A stretch of 64,000 bases of DNA from CBDCXE01 sp965223725 [NCBI: Nitrospinota bacterium] (GCA_965223725.1 CBDCXE010000005.1:310001-374000), one strand, 5' to 3'; shown: positions 1 to 8,912, counted from the first letter of the stretch. Notes: a model not told the origin generated them from the letters alone. Numbers and translations: made by a program.

Positions 1-129
1 AATGATCAAAGCGAATTTTACAACCTGCCTGGCTCTGGAAACATGGATGGATTTTACGCTGCTAAACTCTCGTCCCGCCGCTGGTGAATGATGTTTCATT
101 ATCCATAAGCGCAATGTGCTATGACCTGG

Positions 130-151
130 TTGCTTGCTCCGGAGCTAGCAA
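130..151. terminator. Imperfect palindrome after the S74 fibre gene
   Basis: Two 11-base arms (130-140 and 141-151) are complementary except for one mismatch, and the palindrome abuts the stop codon of the minus-strand gene that ends at 152. There is no T-run on the minus-strand exit side, so it may be a weak or Rho-assisted terminator or simply an mRNA 3' stabilising hairpin. Confidence 0.35.
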
Positions 152-1417
152 TTAATTCAGCTTACTTTCCAGCTTTGTCAGCCTTGCTTTCAGCTCTGTA
201 ATCTCGGCCTCTTTTTCCTTCAAAACAGTATACAACCCCTGAATAGCGGCCAGCGCCACGCCATCGGTATCCAGGGTAGATATGCCTTTATCATCGGAGC
301 CAAGCTTATACGCATTATAAAAATCTTGAGCCATCGGGCCCATATGCCGCACCGGTGTATCAACGCCCTTATACTGCCATGTGGTGATCTCCATCTTTGA
401 CAGCTTGTCCAACACTTCACGGCTGTCCACTTTAATGATTTTCTCCTTGGAATTGCGGTCACTTAAGGCGACCCAAGCAGTAGCGCCAGGATTGAGCCGC
501 GCCCCGAGGCTAGCCGCTGCGTTGGTGAAAAACAGATAACCACCCCTGGCTCTGAAGGTGACCTGATTATGATAAGAGGACCTAATATCAGCATTTGTGC
601 TGTCTCCCCAGACAAAAGCTCCCGAATGGAGTGCTTTTGCCCTTTTACCTGCCGCAAAACTGTAATGGGCCGCCACATTGCCATGCCCACCCGGTATGGT
701 GGAGAACAGGCCGTAAGCTTTGTTGAAGGCGCCGCCACTTACGGAAGCGTAACTGTTGCCAGCTCCGTTGTTCCGTCCACCACCCACGGTGGAATTACTG
801 CCACTGGCTCTGTTATTTTGCCCGCCTGCCACAGCTGATTGCGGGCCGCTGGAAACATTGTTCCAGCCACCAGCAACAGTAGAAATGTAGCCACTGGCAG
901 TGTTGCCAGCGCCCCCGCCAACGGAAGACCAACCACCGTCAGTCACAGACCCGGCCTTGTTTCCGGCTACGTTTCTGTATCCGCCACCCACAGTGCCATA
1001 AGCGTCATTCACTTCATTTTTATCTACGCTTGACCCACCGCCTCCGATAGTAGCTCCGAAAACTCCAGCGGCTACGCTATTATCCGCGTGTCCACCAATT
1101 ATATTAGGGCTGGTATCGTCTCTGCTCATCCTCAGCATGCCGGCTACCAGAAAATTGCCACCAACGAAATATCCGCTGTAACCTGCCGCGCTGTTGGTAA
1201 CGCCTTGAACACCAATGTTGTTGCCACTACTGTCGCTGGCTTTGCCCAGGACGCCTATGCCGGCCGCGCCGCTATTTGTGCCTTCGAACGCCGCCCTGTT
1301 ATCTACACTGATGCTGTTGGTAACCGGCTGCGCATTTGCTTGATTAACTGTGATGACCATGAATATGATCACGAGAACAATTGATGTTAGTGTCTGTGTG
1401 GTTTTGATCGGAAGCAT
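152..1417 (-). CDS. Secreted fibre-like protein with YadA-head-type repeats and C-terminal peptidase S74 chaperone domain
   Basis: 421 aa. Residues 1-30 are a signal peptide (hydrophobic LTSIVLVIIFMVITV, likely cleavage after NANA-like QANA). Residues about 130-265 hold 15-residue VGGG..N.ASG-type repeats like those of trimeric adhesin heads. The C-terminal 103 residues match the S74 intramolecular chaperone of phage tailspikes: SDRNSK places Ser319 and Lys324 at the Ser/Lys spacing used for self-cleavage, and residues about 393-421 are a heptad coiled coil (KEKEAEITELKARL). In this family the domain drives trimer folding and then cleaves itself off. A GAGAGG ribosome site lies about 7 bases before the ATG. 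A close paralogue lies at 32772-34354 in opposite orientation. Secretion and trimerisation are inferred; the ligand is unknown. Confidence 0.85.
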   Translation of the reverse strand: MLPIKTTQTLTSIVLVIIFMVITVNQANAQPVTNSISVDNRAAFEGTNSGAAGIGVLGKASDSSGNNIGVQGVTNSAAGYSGYFVGGNFLVAGMLRMSRDDTSPNIIGGHADNSVAAGVFGATIGGGGSSVDKNEVNDAYGTVGGGYRNVAGNKAGSVTDGGWSSVGGGAGNTASGYISTVAGGWNNVSSGPQSAVAGGQNNRASGSNSTVGGGRNNGAGNSYASVSGGAFNKAYGLFSTIPGGHGNVAAHYSFAAGKRAKALHSGAFVWGDSTNADIRSSYHNQVTFRARGGYLFFTNAAASLGARLNPGATAWVALSDRNSKEKIIKVDSREVLDKLSKMEITTWQYKGVDTPVRHMGPMAQDFYNAYKLGSDDKGISTLDTDGVALAAIQGLYTVLKEKEAEITELKARLTKLESKLN

Positions 1418-2073
1418 TGCGGCCTCTCTGTTAGTTTAATCTGTTTCAGCCATATGTTAGATACAAATATCAAAGATAATTTATATCTTGGATATTATAA
1501 CCAAATACGACAAGAAAGCAAACTCCCTGTTGTGGTTAGGCGCCGTAACGGCGCTTTTAAACAGTGTCGTGTTGGCATGGTTCTATTATATTCACGCAAT
1601 ACGCTTCGCTTGCTTGCAGTATTATTATTTTGTACAAGGGCCGCCCAGCCTGCTATATCAACTAAAAAGCGTTTTAACCTGCCCTGACTGGGGTAATTAC
1701 ACTGACCATGCCAGCGCTGTTCCGGCGTCTCCAAACTCTTCATCTTGCATCGTCGTACGTGATGCGATGTTAACTGCAGATATGAAAACAGCAGATAAAA
1801 GTTATAGCGTGAGGAATAGTGTCGCGAATTGGGCCGGATTCATCATTTATGTTTAAGCGATTACGAAAAAAAATGATCAAATTCAATACTCAGCGGATCA
1901 TGATTATGATAGCCTGTACGTGTATTGACCTGACTTTAAACCCGCCTGCGCGCGCTGTGTCGGCGAGGTGGTTTACCGGGCGCTTTAAAATTCGCAGAAG
2001 CGCCGATGGATGTATTGTTTCACTATCATGCCCGGGCATATTCTGGTTCGGGAACCAATTGGAGTCTAGAAAA
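1418..2073. other. Intergenic region upstream of pckA, no convincing gene
   Basis: This 656-base stretch separates the divergent S74 gene and pckA. It contains open frames (for example 1488-1856 and an in-frame upstream extension of pckA from 1819), but none has a good ribosome site or recognisable protein pattern. It probably carries the promoters for the two divergent genes. A short G+C hairpin at 1540-1554 followed by four T is seen but has no gene upstream of it on that strand. Confidence 0.5.
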
Positions 2074-3681
2074 ATGAAAAGTAGTAAAGCTGTTATTGAT
2101 AACCTTTCGGAGCTTGGCTTTCGCAACATTACCCATGTTTACAGGAACCAGCCTATCCCCGCGCTGTACGAGCAGGCGGTCCGCAACCGGGAGGGATCGA
2201 TTTCACACCGTGGTCCATTTGTGGTGAGAACAGGTCAATATACAGGCAGGTCCCCCAACGACAAGTTTATTGTTAAAGAGAAATCGAGCGAGGAGCATAT
2301 CTGGTGGGGCAAGGTTAACTGTCCTATTTCAGAGGATAAATTTGATGGGCTGCTGCACCGCCTGCAGGCGTATTGGCAAGGCAAGGATCTGTTTATCCAG
2401 GATTGTTATGCAGGGGCCGACAAGAAATATCAGATATCGCTAAGGGTGATCACCGAAGACGCCTGGCATTCCATGTTCGCGCGCAATATGTTTATCCGCA
2501 TAAACGATATTGACGAAGTGGAAAAGCATAAGCCTCAGTTCCATGTGATTAACGCCCCGGGGTTCCGGGCCGATCCGGAGGTTGACGGGACCAATTCGGA
2601 AGCTTTTGTGCTCGTTCACTTTGGGCGTAAATTAATCATTATCGGCGGCACCAGCTATGCCGGTGAGATTAAAAAATCTGTCTTTACCATACTCAACTAT
2701 TTGCTGCCGCGCCAATCTGTTATGTCGATGCACTGCTCTGCGAACATTGGAGACAAAGGTGATGTGGCGATATTTTTCGGCCTCTCCGGCACCGGGAAGA
2801 CCACGCTGTCCGCCGACCCAAGCAGAAAACTGATAGGTGATGATGAGCATGGTTGGAGCGATAAAGGAGTTTTTAACTTCGAGGGTGGATGTTACGCTAA
2901 AGTGATAAAGCTTTCGAAAGAGGCGGAGCCAGAGATATACGCAAACACCCAACGGTTCGGCACGATCCTGGAAAATGTGCAGATGGAATACGATTTCCTC
3001 AGGAAAATAGACTTGGATGATGACACTTTGACCGAGAATACCCGCGCCGCATATCCAATAACCGACGTGCATGTGCCTAATGCGGAGCTGAGCGGGATGG
3101 GCGGGCATCCGAAAAATATTTTCATGTTGACGGCAGACGCGTTTGGTGTATTGCCGCCGATTTCCAAAATGACCACCGAGCAGGCGATGTATCATTTTAT
3201 ATCCGGCTATACCGCTAAGGTTGCCGGGACAGAGCGGGGCGTGACCGAGCCGGTGGCCACATTTTCCACATGTTTTGGAGCTCCATTTATGGCGCTTCAT
3301 CCATCGGTATACGCCGACCTGCTGGGTAAGAAAATCAAAAAACATAAAGTGAATTGCTGGTTGGTGAACACCGGTTGGACTGGCGGTCCGTATGGTGTCG
3401 GGTCCAGGATGAAAATTGGTCATACGCGGGCCATGCTGGCGGCGGCTTTGGAAGGCAAGCTGGATAAAGTCAAAACCAAACCTGACCCTACCTTCAACAT
3501 CCTTGTGCCGGAAAATGTGCCAGGTGTGCCGAAGAAAGTGCTTACCCCCAGAAATACCTGGAAGGATAAGAAGGCTTATGACACCAAGGCGAAGGATCTT
3601 GCGTCAAGGTTTGTCGAGAACTTTAAGAATTTTGAATCGCATGTAACGAAGGAAGTGAAAGCGGCGGGGCCGAAAATTTAG
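2074..3681 (+). CDS. pckA: Phosphoenolpyruvate carboxykinase (ATP)
   Basis: 535 aa from the ATG at 2074, chosen because a GGAG site sits 9 bases upstream and the family is normally 530-540 aa; the open frame continues upstream to 1819 without homology. The enzyme converts oxaloacetate and ATP to PEP, CO2 and ADP, the first committed step of gluconeogenesis. Visible hallmarks are the P-loop GLSGTGKTTLS near residues 235-245, the metal and nucleotide segment DDEHGWSDKGVFNFEGGCYAK just after it, the arginine-containing TENTRAAYPI, and the C-terminal GYTAKVAGTERGVTEP block. The gene stands alone, with a strong inverted repeat 27 bases after its stop. It fits with the glycolytic gap-pgk-tpiA operon elsewhere in the window. 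Confidence 0.96.
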   Translation: MKSSKAVIDNLSELGFRNITHVYRNQPIPALYEQAVRNREGSISHRGPFVVRTGQYTGRSPNDKFIVKEKSSEEHIWWGKVNCPISEDKFDGLLHRLQAYWQGKDLFIQDCYAGADKKYQISLRVITEDAWHSMFARNMFIRINDIDEVEKHKPQFHVINAPGFRADPEVDGTNSEAFVLVHFGRKLIIIGGTSYAGEIKKSVFTILNYLLPRQSVMSMHCSANIGDKGDVAIFFGLSGTGKTTLSADPSRKLIGDDEHGWSDKGVFNFEGGCYAKVIKLSKEAEPEIYANTQRFGTILENVQMEYDFLRKIDLDDDTLTENTRAAYPITDVHVPNAELSGMGGHPKNIFMLTADAFGVLPPISKMTTEQAMYHFISGYTAKVAGTERGVTEPVATFSTCFGAPFMALHPSVYADLLGKKIKKHKVNCWLVNTGWTGGPYGVGSRMKIGHTRAMLAAALEGKLDKVKTKPDPTFNILVPENVPGVPKKVLTPRNTWKDKKAYDTKAKDLASRFVENFKNFESHVTKEVKAAGPKI

Positions 3682-3708
3682 CTTTCGTCATGTTTCTAGA
3701 TTAATTTA

Positions 3709-3737
3709 CCGACTTCCGGTATAGCGCTGGAAGTCGG
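3709..3737 (+). terminator. 9-bp perfect stem-loop downstream of pckA
   Basis: CCGACTTCC (3709-3717) and GGAAGTCGG (3729-3737) form a perfect 9-bp stem around an 11-base loop. It lies just past the pckA stop codon. There is no T-run after it, so termination may be Rho-dependent, or the hairpin may protect the mRNA 3' end. Confidence 0.45.
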
Positions 3738-3789
3738 AACCACGCTTCTGGTTTTGTACCATAGATTTCCTTTCAGCATGAAACCCTAT

Positions 3790-3862
3790 CTGGAAAGATT
3801 GTAGCCCCGGGACATTTGGTTTAGCCAAAGGCTGCGTCCTCAACGGGTCATATCTGTCACAA
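3790..3862 (-). other. Sequence resembling the 3' half of a cyclic-di-GMP (GEMM-I) riboswitch, probably degenerate
   Basis: Read on the minus strand, 3840-3817 gives GGACGCAGCC, a short loop, then GGCTAAACC, closely like the GEMM-I core GGACGCAAAGCC...GGCCTAAACC, followed by a GGGGCTAC-like 3' strand. The expected 5' half with GGCAAACC and a GAAA-type tetraloop is not apparent, and no minus-strand gene follows before pckA. It may be a decayed aptamer or chance similarity. Confidence 0.2.
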
Positions 3863-3995
3863 TAAAACAATATTGGTAGGTCCAAATTACAATATCCAAC
3901 CGAAGGCGGCGCCTTGCCTAAGCCCAAAATAGTAGATTGTGAATTGCTGTTCCCAGAGATGAATATAGAAGTATTTAATAGCTCAAATGTTTTTA

Positions 3996-4082
3996 TGGTG
4001 CCGGAGGTCGGGATCGAACCGACACATGGTTGCCCATACGGAATTTTGAGTCCCGCGCGTCTACCAGTTCCACCACTCCGGC
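3996..4082 (-). tRNA. tRNA-Leu, anticodon CAA, with encoded CCA
   Basis: The minus strand folds as a class II tRNA of 87 nt. The acceptor arms GCCGGAG and CTCCGGC pair perfectly, with discriminator A and an encoded CCA at 3998-3996. The anticodon loop is CTCAAAA, giving anticodon CAA (codon UUG). A long variable arm (TATGGGCAACCATG) and the T-arm GTCGG-TTCGATC-CCGAC are present. The D-arm carries the TGGTAGA typical of leucine tRNAs. Confidence 0.95.
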
Positions 4083-4251
4083 TTTAAACTGTGGAGCTGT
4101 TAATTATAGCCGACAATTTCAATTCGTCCACAACCAGTTTTACAGCGAAGCATGATCATGATGCAGGTAACCTGAAATGTAAAGAAAAAGATAGCTACTT
4201 GATTTATAATATCTTTGTAGGTGATTAAAATATTGCGCAATAAGGACTTCC

Positions 4252-6822
4252 ATGATTGCAAACAGCCAATTTTTCAACATTAGTATGTGGCAGTTAGCTG
4301 CCATTGTTTTTGCGATACTTTTGTTATTAGCTGTCTATCAAATCTTGCGGCTTCAAAATAAAAGTGTCTACTTGGAGCGTAAAAACAAATACCTGGAAAA
4401 AGAACAAGCAATGCGAACCTGTATCAACCAGGCGATCATCGACTCTAAAAATGAACAGGAGTTGCTGGACAGCATTTGTAAAGCAGTATTGGATACCGGT
4501 AATTACACCCTTGTATGGGTTGGGTATGGCGACCAGGGAGCTGGTAAAAAGGTTCGTCCGGTGGCGTATAGCGGGCTGGATGATGGCTATCTTGAATCGT
4601 TGAAAATCAGATGGACTGATAGCGCAATGGGCAGGGGCCCCACCGGGTCCGCCATCAGAAATAAAACCGCTTATGTTGTAAATGATATTAAAAGTGATCC
4701 ATATTTCGCGCCATGGCGGGAGGAGTCACTCAAGCGAGGGTACACTTCATGCGCGGCGATTCCTTTGGTATCAAGTGATCAGGCGTTCGGCGCGTTTAAT
4801 GTGGTAGCGTCAAACTCTGGCGCGATTGAAGAAGGTGAGATCAATGTTCTTGAAGAGTTGGCCGTCGAGCTTTCGTATCATATCAGCCTATTGCGCAGGC
4901 AGGAAAAGCAGAAGCTAATTGAAAAAAGATTGCGTGAAGATGAGAAACGATTGAACGCTATCACCACCAGTGTGAGAGCTTCTATCATCATGCTGGACGA
5001 AAATGGTGTCACCACCTTCTGGAACCCTGGCGCGGAAAAAATGTTTGGATATAAGTCATCTGAAATAATCGGACGAAAATTATCTGACCATATTATTCCG
5101 GGACGTTTTCATGAGGGCCATTTAAACGGAATGCTAAAGCTGAAAAACAGCGCCCCTGATACATATATTGGCAGGAAAATAGAAACTGTCGCCATGAAAA
5201 AAAATGGAAAAGAGTTTCCTGTGGAGATATCTGTTTCCAGCTTGCGCTCTGGCGACAAATGGAATGTGATAGGCGTGGTGCGCGATATTACCAGCTTGAA
5301 AAAAACAGAAGAAGAAGGAGCGAGGCTCGCCACAGCTGTTGAACAAGCTGGTGAAGCAATATTGACCACTGACGCGGAAGGGTTGATCACTTATGTCAAC
5401 CCGTCGTTTGAAAAAATAACCGGCTATTCCAGCAGTGAAGTTATTGGGATGAACCCCCGTATCCTGAAAAGCGGCAAGCATAGCAAGTCTTTCTATCGAA
5501 ACCTGTGGCGCACTATTAAAAGTGGCAAGATCTGGATGGGCCAATTTATCAATGTGGCCAAGGATGGGGCTTTGTTTGAAGAGGAATCTACAATCTCGCC
5601 AATTATCTCAAATACTGGCGAGATTAAAGGTTATGTGGCGGTCAAACGTGATGTGACAGAAATGAAACGAATAGAACGGGAAATGCGTCGCAACCAGAAG
5701 CTGACATCCATTGGCACCCTGGCTGGTGGTATAGCCCATGATTTTAATAATGTTTTGATGCCGATAATGGGATATACAGAGCTGATCAAAAAGGAACTAT
5801 CCAAAGACTCACCTGCCATTGACCATATAGAAGAAATAATAAAGGCCGGCAAACGCGCCAAGGATCTTGTTCGTCAGGTCCTTACCTTTAGCCATAGAAG
5901 CGAGCAAAGCTTCCAACCGGTTGAGTTGGCCCCGATAGTAAAGGAAGCGTTGAAACTGTTGCGAGCTTCCATACTTTCCAACATTACGTTAGAAGAGAAT
6001 ATAGATTCTGAGCCTGGTGTAGTCTTGGGTGACCCTACGCAAATTCACCAGGTAATAATCAACTTATGCGCAAACGCGGCGTATGCGATGAAAGATTGCG
6101 GTGGCGTATTAAAAATCGGGCTGGAGCAGGTGGTTCTGAACAAGGCCCCGCTGGAACTGTCCGACACGATGACCAACCAGTTCATGATGCTGACTGTGAG
6201 TGATAATGGCGAGGGCATGTATGAATCTACGATAGAACAGATTTTCGATCCTTTCTATTCGACAAAGCCTGATGGTGAAGGATCAGGCATGGGGCTGTCG
6301 GTCCTGCACGGCATAGTAAAAAATCATGGTGGGTTTATAGAGGTAGATAGTGAGCCGGAGAAAGGCTCCACATTCAAAGTCTATTTTCCGAGATATATTG
6401 GCGCCCTTGTCACAGAGAGCAGCAGGGACGCCCCGATACATATGGGGCAAGGTAACGCGCTGATAGTTGATGATGAGGATCTGGTTTTGAAAACGCTGCA
6501 GATAATGCTGGAGCACCTTGGCTATAAAGCAACCCTGGCGAACGGCAGCGATGAGGCGTATTCAATGTTCCAAAGCAACCCAGGCTTTTTCGATATCGTA
6601 ATAACAGATATGACCATGCCGAACCAGACTGGCGACATGTTGGCGCAAAGGCTGCATAAAATCCGGAAAGATATCCCGGTCATCGTCATGACCGGGTTCA
6701 TCGATAAAGTAAACGTAAAAGAGATGAAATCCCTCGGTATCAGCGAAATAATCGCCAAGCCGATCTCCCCCGGTGAGCTGAGCCATATTATAAAGCGGTG
6801 TATGAGGGCAAGGGCCAACTAA
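4252..6822 (+). CDS. Hybrid sensor histidine kinase (TM-GAF-PAS-PAS-HisKA-HATPase-REC)
   Basis: 856 aa. Order of parts: an N-terminal membrane segment (residues about 12-30), GAF domain (about 45-215), two PAS domains (about 228-350 and 356-480, the first with FWNPGAEKMFGY, the second with YVNPSFEKITGYSSSEV), a dimerisation helix with phospho-acceptor His496 in GGIAHDFNN, an ATPase domain with NLCANAAYAM, DNGEGM and GSGMGLSV boxes, and a C-terminal receiver with Asp786 in VITDMTMP and the conserved Lys in IAKPIS. The HDFNN box and PAS/receiver layout are typical of two-component hybrid kinases of Deltaproteobacteria-like bacteria. AAGGA lies 7 bases before the ATG. No partner regulator is adjacent, so the output is unknown; the GAF and PAS domains suggest an intracellular ligand or redox signal. 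Confidence 0.9.
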   Translation: MIANSQFFNISMWQLAAIVFAILLLLAVYQILRLQNKSVYLERKNKYLEKEQAMRTCINQAIIDSKNEQELLDSICKAVLDTGNYTLVWVGYGDQGAGKKVRPVAYSGLDDGYLESLKIRWTDSAMGRGPTGSAIRNKTAYVVNDIKSDPYFAPWREESLKRGYTSCAAIPLVSSDQAFGAFNVVASNSGAIEEGEINVLEELAVELSYHISLLRRQEKQKLIEKRLREDEKRLNAITTSVRASIIMLDENGVTTFWNPGAEKMFGYKSSEIIGRKLSDHIIPGRFHEGHLNGMLKLKNSAPDTYIGRKIETVAMKKNGKEFPVEISVSSLRSGDKWNVIGVVRDITSLKKTEEEGARLATAVEQAGEAILTTDAEGLITYVNPSFEKITGYSSSEVIGMNPRILKSGKHSKSFYRNLWRTIKSGKIWMGQFINVAKDGALFEEESTISPIISNTGEIKGYVAVKRDVTEMKRIEREMRRNQKLTSIGTLAGGIAHDFNNVLMPIMGYTELIKKELSKDSPAIDHIEEIIKAGKRAKDLVRQVLTFSHRSEQSFQPVELAPIVKEALKLLRASILSNITLEENIDSEPGVVLGDPTQIHQVIINLCANAAYAMKDCGGVLKIGLEQVVLNKAPLELSDTMTNQFMMLTVSDNGEGMYESTIEQIFDPFYSTKPDGEGSGMGLSVLHGIVKNHGGFIEVDSEPEKGSTFKVYFPRYIGALVTESSRDAPIHMGQGNALIVDDEDLVLKTLQIMLEHLGYKATLANGSDEAYSMFQSNPGFFDIVITDMTMPNQTGDMLAQRLHKIRKDIPVIVMTGFIDKVNVKEMKSLGISEIIAKPISPGELSHIIKRCMRARAN

Positions 6823-6831
6823 TCCAGGCTG

Positions 6832-6853
6832 AGCCAGTGTCTCCTGGCTGTTT
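6832..6853 (+). terminator. Hairpin plus short T-run after the hybrid kinase gene
   Basis: AGCCAG (6832-6837) and CTGGCT (6844-6849) form a 6-bp stem with a TGTCTC loop, followed by GTTT. It lies 10 bases past the kinase stop and also borders the end of the convergent small gene at 6852. The short T-run makes it a modest intrinsic terminator. Confidence 0.45.
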
Positions 6854-7037
6854 AATCGCTCAACAGTTGCGCTATTTCCGCTCCCTGATCATTAAACATT
6901 TGCTGAACGATCTCCTGGAGAATGTCCGCAGGCTCTCTTTGGGTCATCACAGCTTTATGTTGTATTACTGCGCCAACTTCCTCGGGTAGGTCAAGGGTTA
7001 TATCCAGTTTCATTCGGCCATCACCAGCTTCACTCAT
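6852..7037 (-). CDS. Small protein, possibly ribbon-helix-helix
   Basis: 61 aa. A GGAG site (complement of 7045-7048) lies 7 bases before the ATG, which supports real translation. The segment MKLDITLDLPEEVGAVIQ followed by a predicted amphipathic helix ending LQEIVQQMF resembles the beta-strand and helix pattern of ribbon-helix-helix antitoxins or regulators, but there is no strong signature and no partner toxin next to it. It is convergent with the hybrid kinase and divergent from fabI. The function is not recognised. Confidence 0.5.
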   Translation of the reverse strand: MSEAGDGRMKLDITLDLPEEVGAVIQHKAVMTQREPADILQEIVQQMFNDQGAEIAQLLSD

Positions 7038-7378
7038 TTTAATTCTCCATATTTCATAGCAACTTTGTTTTTCTACTACTCGCCTAATACAGCAAATTGA
7101 GCACTTGATTATCTATTATAACCTTTTACGCTTGTCTTCCAGGGCGAAACAAAATAAAATCTTACCATTTGGAAAACTTGACCCAAGAAGCAAGTCGATC
7201 AAATATACATAGTGCAAAGTAATATGTATTGGATATAGCCAAGCTTGCCAAAGCTCTTGTGTACACAATAGTTTACAGAAAACAAACCATTGCTGGTATT
7301 TTGTAAACTTGTGGCTGTTCGATCTTGATATATGGCGCATAACCGGGTTTATACTGATAAAAAGAGGAGTTTGCTTTA
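7038..7378. other. Intergenic region upstream of fabI, nothing recognised
   Basis: This 341-base AT-rich gap lies between the divergent small gene and fabI. It must hold promoters for both. A minus-strand open frame (7116-7340) lacks a convincing start region. No hairpin or known RNA element was seen. Confidence 0.4.
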
Positions 7379-8146
7379 ATGAAACTGATGGAAGGTAAAA
7401 AAGGTCTGATCGTAGGTGTGGCTAACGAAAAAAGCCTTTCATGGGGGATAGCAAAATCTTTGGTGGGAGAGGGCGCCCAGGTAGGCCTTACCTTCGCCGG
7501 GGAGCAACTGGAAAAAAGGGTGCGTCCGTTGGCGGAATCAGTCGGCTCCACTTTTGTTCATGAACTGGACGTCACAAACGACAGCCAAATGGATAAAACA
7601 TTCGCCGCGTTTAAAGATCAATTTGGAAGCATGGATTTCTTCGTGCACGGCGTCGCGTTTTCCGATAAAAACGAATTGAAGGGGCAGTACGCAGACACCA
7701 CCAGAGAAAATTTTCTGATGACCATGGATGTGTCGGTCTATTCGTTCCCGGCGTTGGCGCGACGCGCGGCAGAGCTTATGAACGGCGGTGGTTCTATGCT
7801 TACGCTGACCTTTTACGGCGCCCAGAAAGCGGTGCCCAATTATAACGTGATGGGCGTCGCCAAAGCTGCGCTGGAAGCGTCTGTCAGGTACCTGGCGGTC
7901 GATTTCGGCCCTCAAAATATCCGTGTAAACGCAATCTCCGCCGGCCCGGTGCGGACCCTGGCATCTGCAGGTATTTCGAACTTCAAAGAGATGATGCGCC
8001 TCGGTTCGGCCGGCTCCGCGCTCCAGAGGAACGTAACGCAAGAAGAAGTCGGTGGAGCAGCCCTGTATCTTCTGTCAGACTTATCCACGGCGACCACCGG
8101 CGAGATCCTGTTTGTGGATGCAGGCTTTCAGGCCACGGCTACCTGA
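7379..8146 (+). CDS. fabI: Enoyl-[acyl-carrier-protein] reductase (NADH), FabI type
   Basis: 255 aa, the usual FabI length. It reduces enoyl-ACP in the last step of each fatty-acid elongation cycle. The SDR-type fold shows the N-terminal nucleotide region GLIVGVANEKSLSWGIAK, and the FabI active site with Tyr146, Tyr155 and Lys162 (Y-x6-K, in NYNVMGVAKAALEAS), followed by VRYLAVDFGPQNIRVNAISAGPVRTLA, a segment almost identical to enterobacterial FabI. A GAGGAG site precedes the ATG. The MfnB homologue starts 21 bases downstream, so the two are probably cotranscribed. Confidence 0.96.
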   Translation: MKLMEGKKGLIVGVANEKSLSWGIAKSLVGEGAQVGLTFAGEQLEKRVRPLAESVGSTFVHELDVTNDSQMDKTFAAFKDQFGSMDFFVHGVAFSDKNELKGQYADTTRENFLMTMDVSVYSFPALARRAAELMNGGGSMLTLTFYGAQKAVPNYNVMGVAKAALEASVRYLAVDFGPQNIRVNAISAGPVRTLASAGISNFKEMMRLGSAGSALQRNVTQEEVGGAALYLLSDLSTATTGEILFVDAGFQATAT

Positions 8147-8167
8147 AGGTTAACAGAAAGTATCCGG

Positions 8168-8893
8168 ATGCATCTTCTACTCAGCGCCATCTCTGTAAAC
8201 GAAGCCGAGATCCTTGCGAATAGCGCGGATGTGCTTGACCTGAAAGATCCATTTAAAGGCCCTCTCGGTCATCCTGACCTGGATATTGTGGAGGGGGTTC
8301 GGGCAGTTATTGGTAAGGAACAAACCTTGTCCGTTGCTCTGGGTGACCTGTCGACCAACCAGACAGATCTTTCCGGGTTGGCAATGAAGATGAGCGCCGC
8401 CGGAGCGGATATTGTTAAAGTCGCGCTGGCGGATATTAGCCAGCGTCAGGCGATCACAAGCTTGCAAAATATAAACCAGAAACTGGCAGGAAGCGCCAAG
8501 CTGGTCGTATGCGCGTATGCGGACGCGTGGCGCCACGGTTTTTTCCTTCCACATGAGCTGTCCCAGGTCGCCCATCGGGCTGGCGTAAGTGGCACGCTTC
8601 TGGATACATGCGTGAAAAATGGAGAAACACTATTCGATGTGATGACTATTCAGGAGATAGATAAAATAGTTTCAGAGTCGAGCAGCCTGGGTTTAACATC
8701 TGCTCTGGCGGGGTCATTAGGCGCAGATGATATAGAGATTATTGCCCAGGTTCGACCCGACTATATAGGGTTTCGTTCCGCCGTCACTTCAAACGGAGAG
8801 CGAGGAACTGTCGGTGTCGACAGTGGTAAAGCATTAACCTTGAAAATGGCTGTCACAGCCGCCACAAATGCAACCATGGGGATACCAGGCTAA
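8168..8893 (+). CDS. mfnB: (5-formylfuran-3-yl)methyl phosphate synthase family protein (MfnB / DUF556)
   Basis: 241 aa. The family condenses two glyceraldehyde-3-phosphate molecules to the furan precursor of methanofuran, and is also found in methylotrophic bacteria that use a methylofuran-like C1 carrier. The barrel starts LLLSAISVNEAEI and keeps the catalytic set at family spacing: Lys26 (LDLKDPFKG), Lys84 (IVKVAL), Asp146 and Lys150 (LLDTCVK), against Lys27, Lys85, Asp151 and Lys155 in the archaeal enzyme. All four active-site residues are therefore present. No other methanofuran or tetrahydromethanopterin genes are in the window; the neighbour is fabI. The bacterial product could be methylofuran or another furan metabolite. 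Family assignment is confident, physiological role is not. Confidence 0.8.
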   Translation: MHLLLSAISVNEAEILANSADVLDLKDPFKGPLGHPDLDIVEGVRAVIGKEQTLSVALGDLSTNQTDLSGLAMKMSAAGADIVKVALADISQRQAITSLQNINQKLAGSAKLVVCAYADAWRHGFFLPHELSQVAHRAGVSGTLLDTCVKNGETLFDVMTIQEIDKIVSESSSLGLTSALAGSLGADDIEIIAQVRPDYIGFRSAVTSNGERGTVGVDSGKALTLKMAVTAATNATMGIPG

Positions 8894-8912
8894 CGTTAGC
8901 CAATGGAACGCT

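Noticed and set aside
1540-1558. 6-bp G+C hairpin followed by four T
   Set aside because: It looks like a small terminator, but no plus-strand gene lies upstream in the window; probably chance.
1488-1856. 122-codon frame with a hydrophobic start before pckA
   Set aside because: There is no ribosome site, and the composition changes abruptly after the first 60 codons. It is left as intergenic.
2632-3423. Minus-strand frame of 263 codons inside pckA
   Set aside because: It is antisense to PEP carboxykinase, with no ribosome site or recognisable motif.
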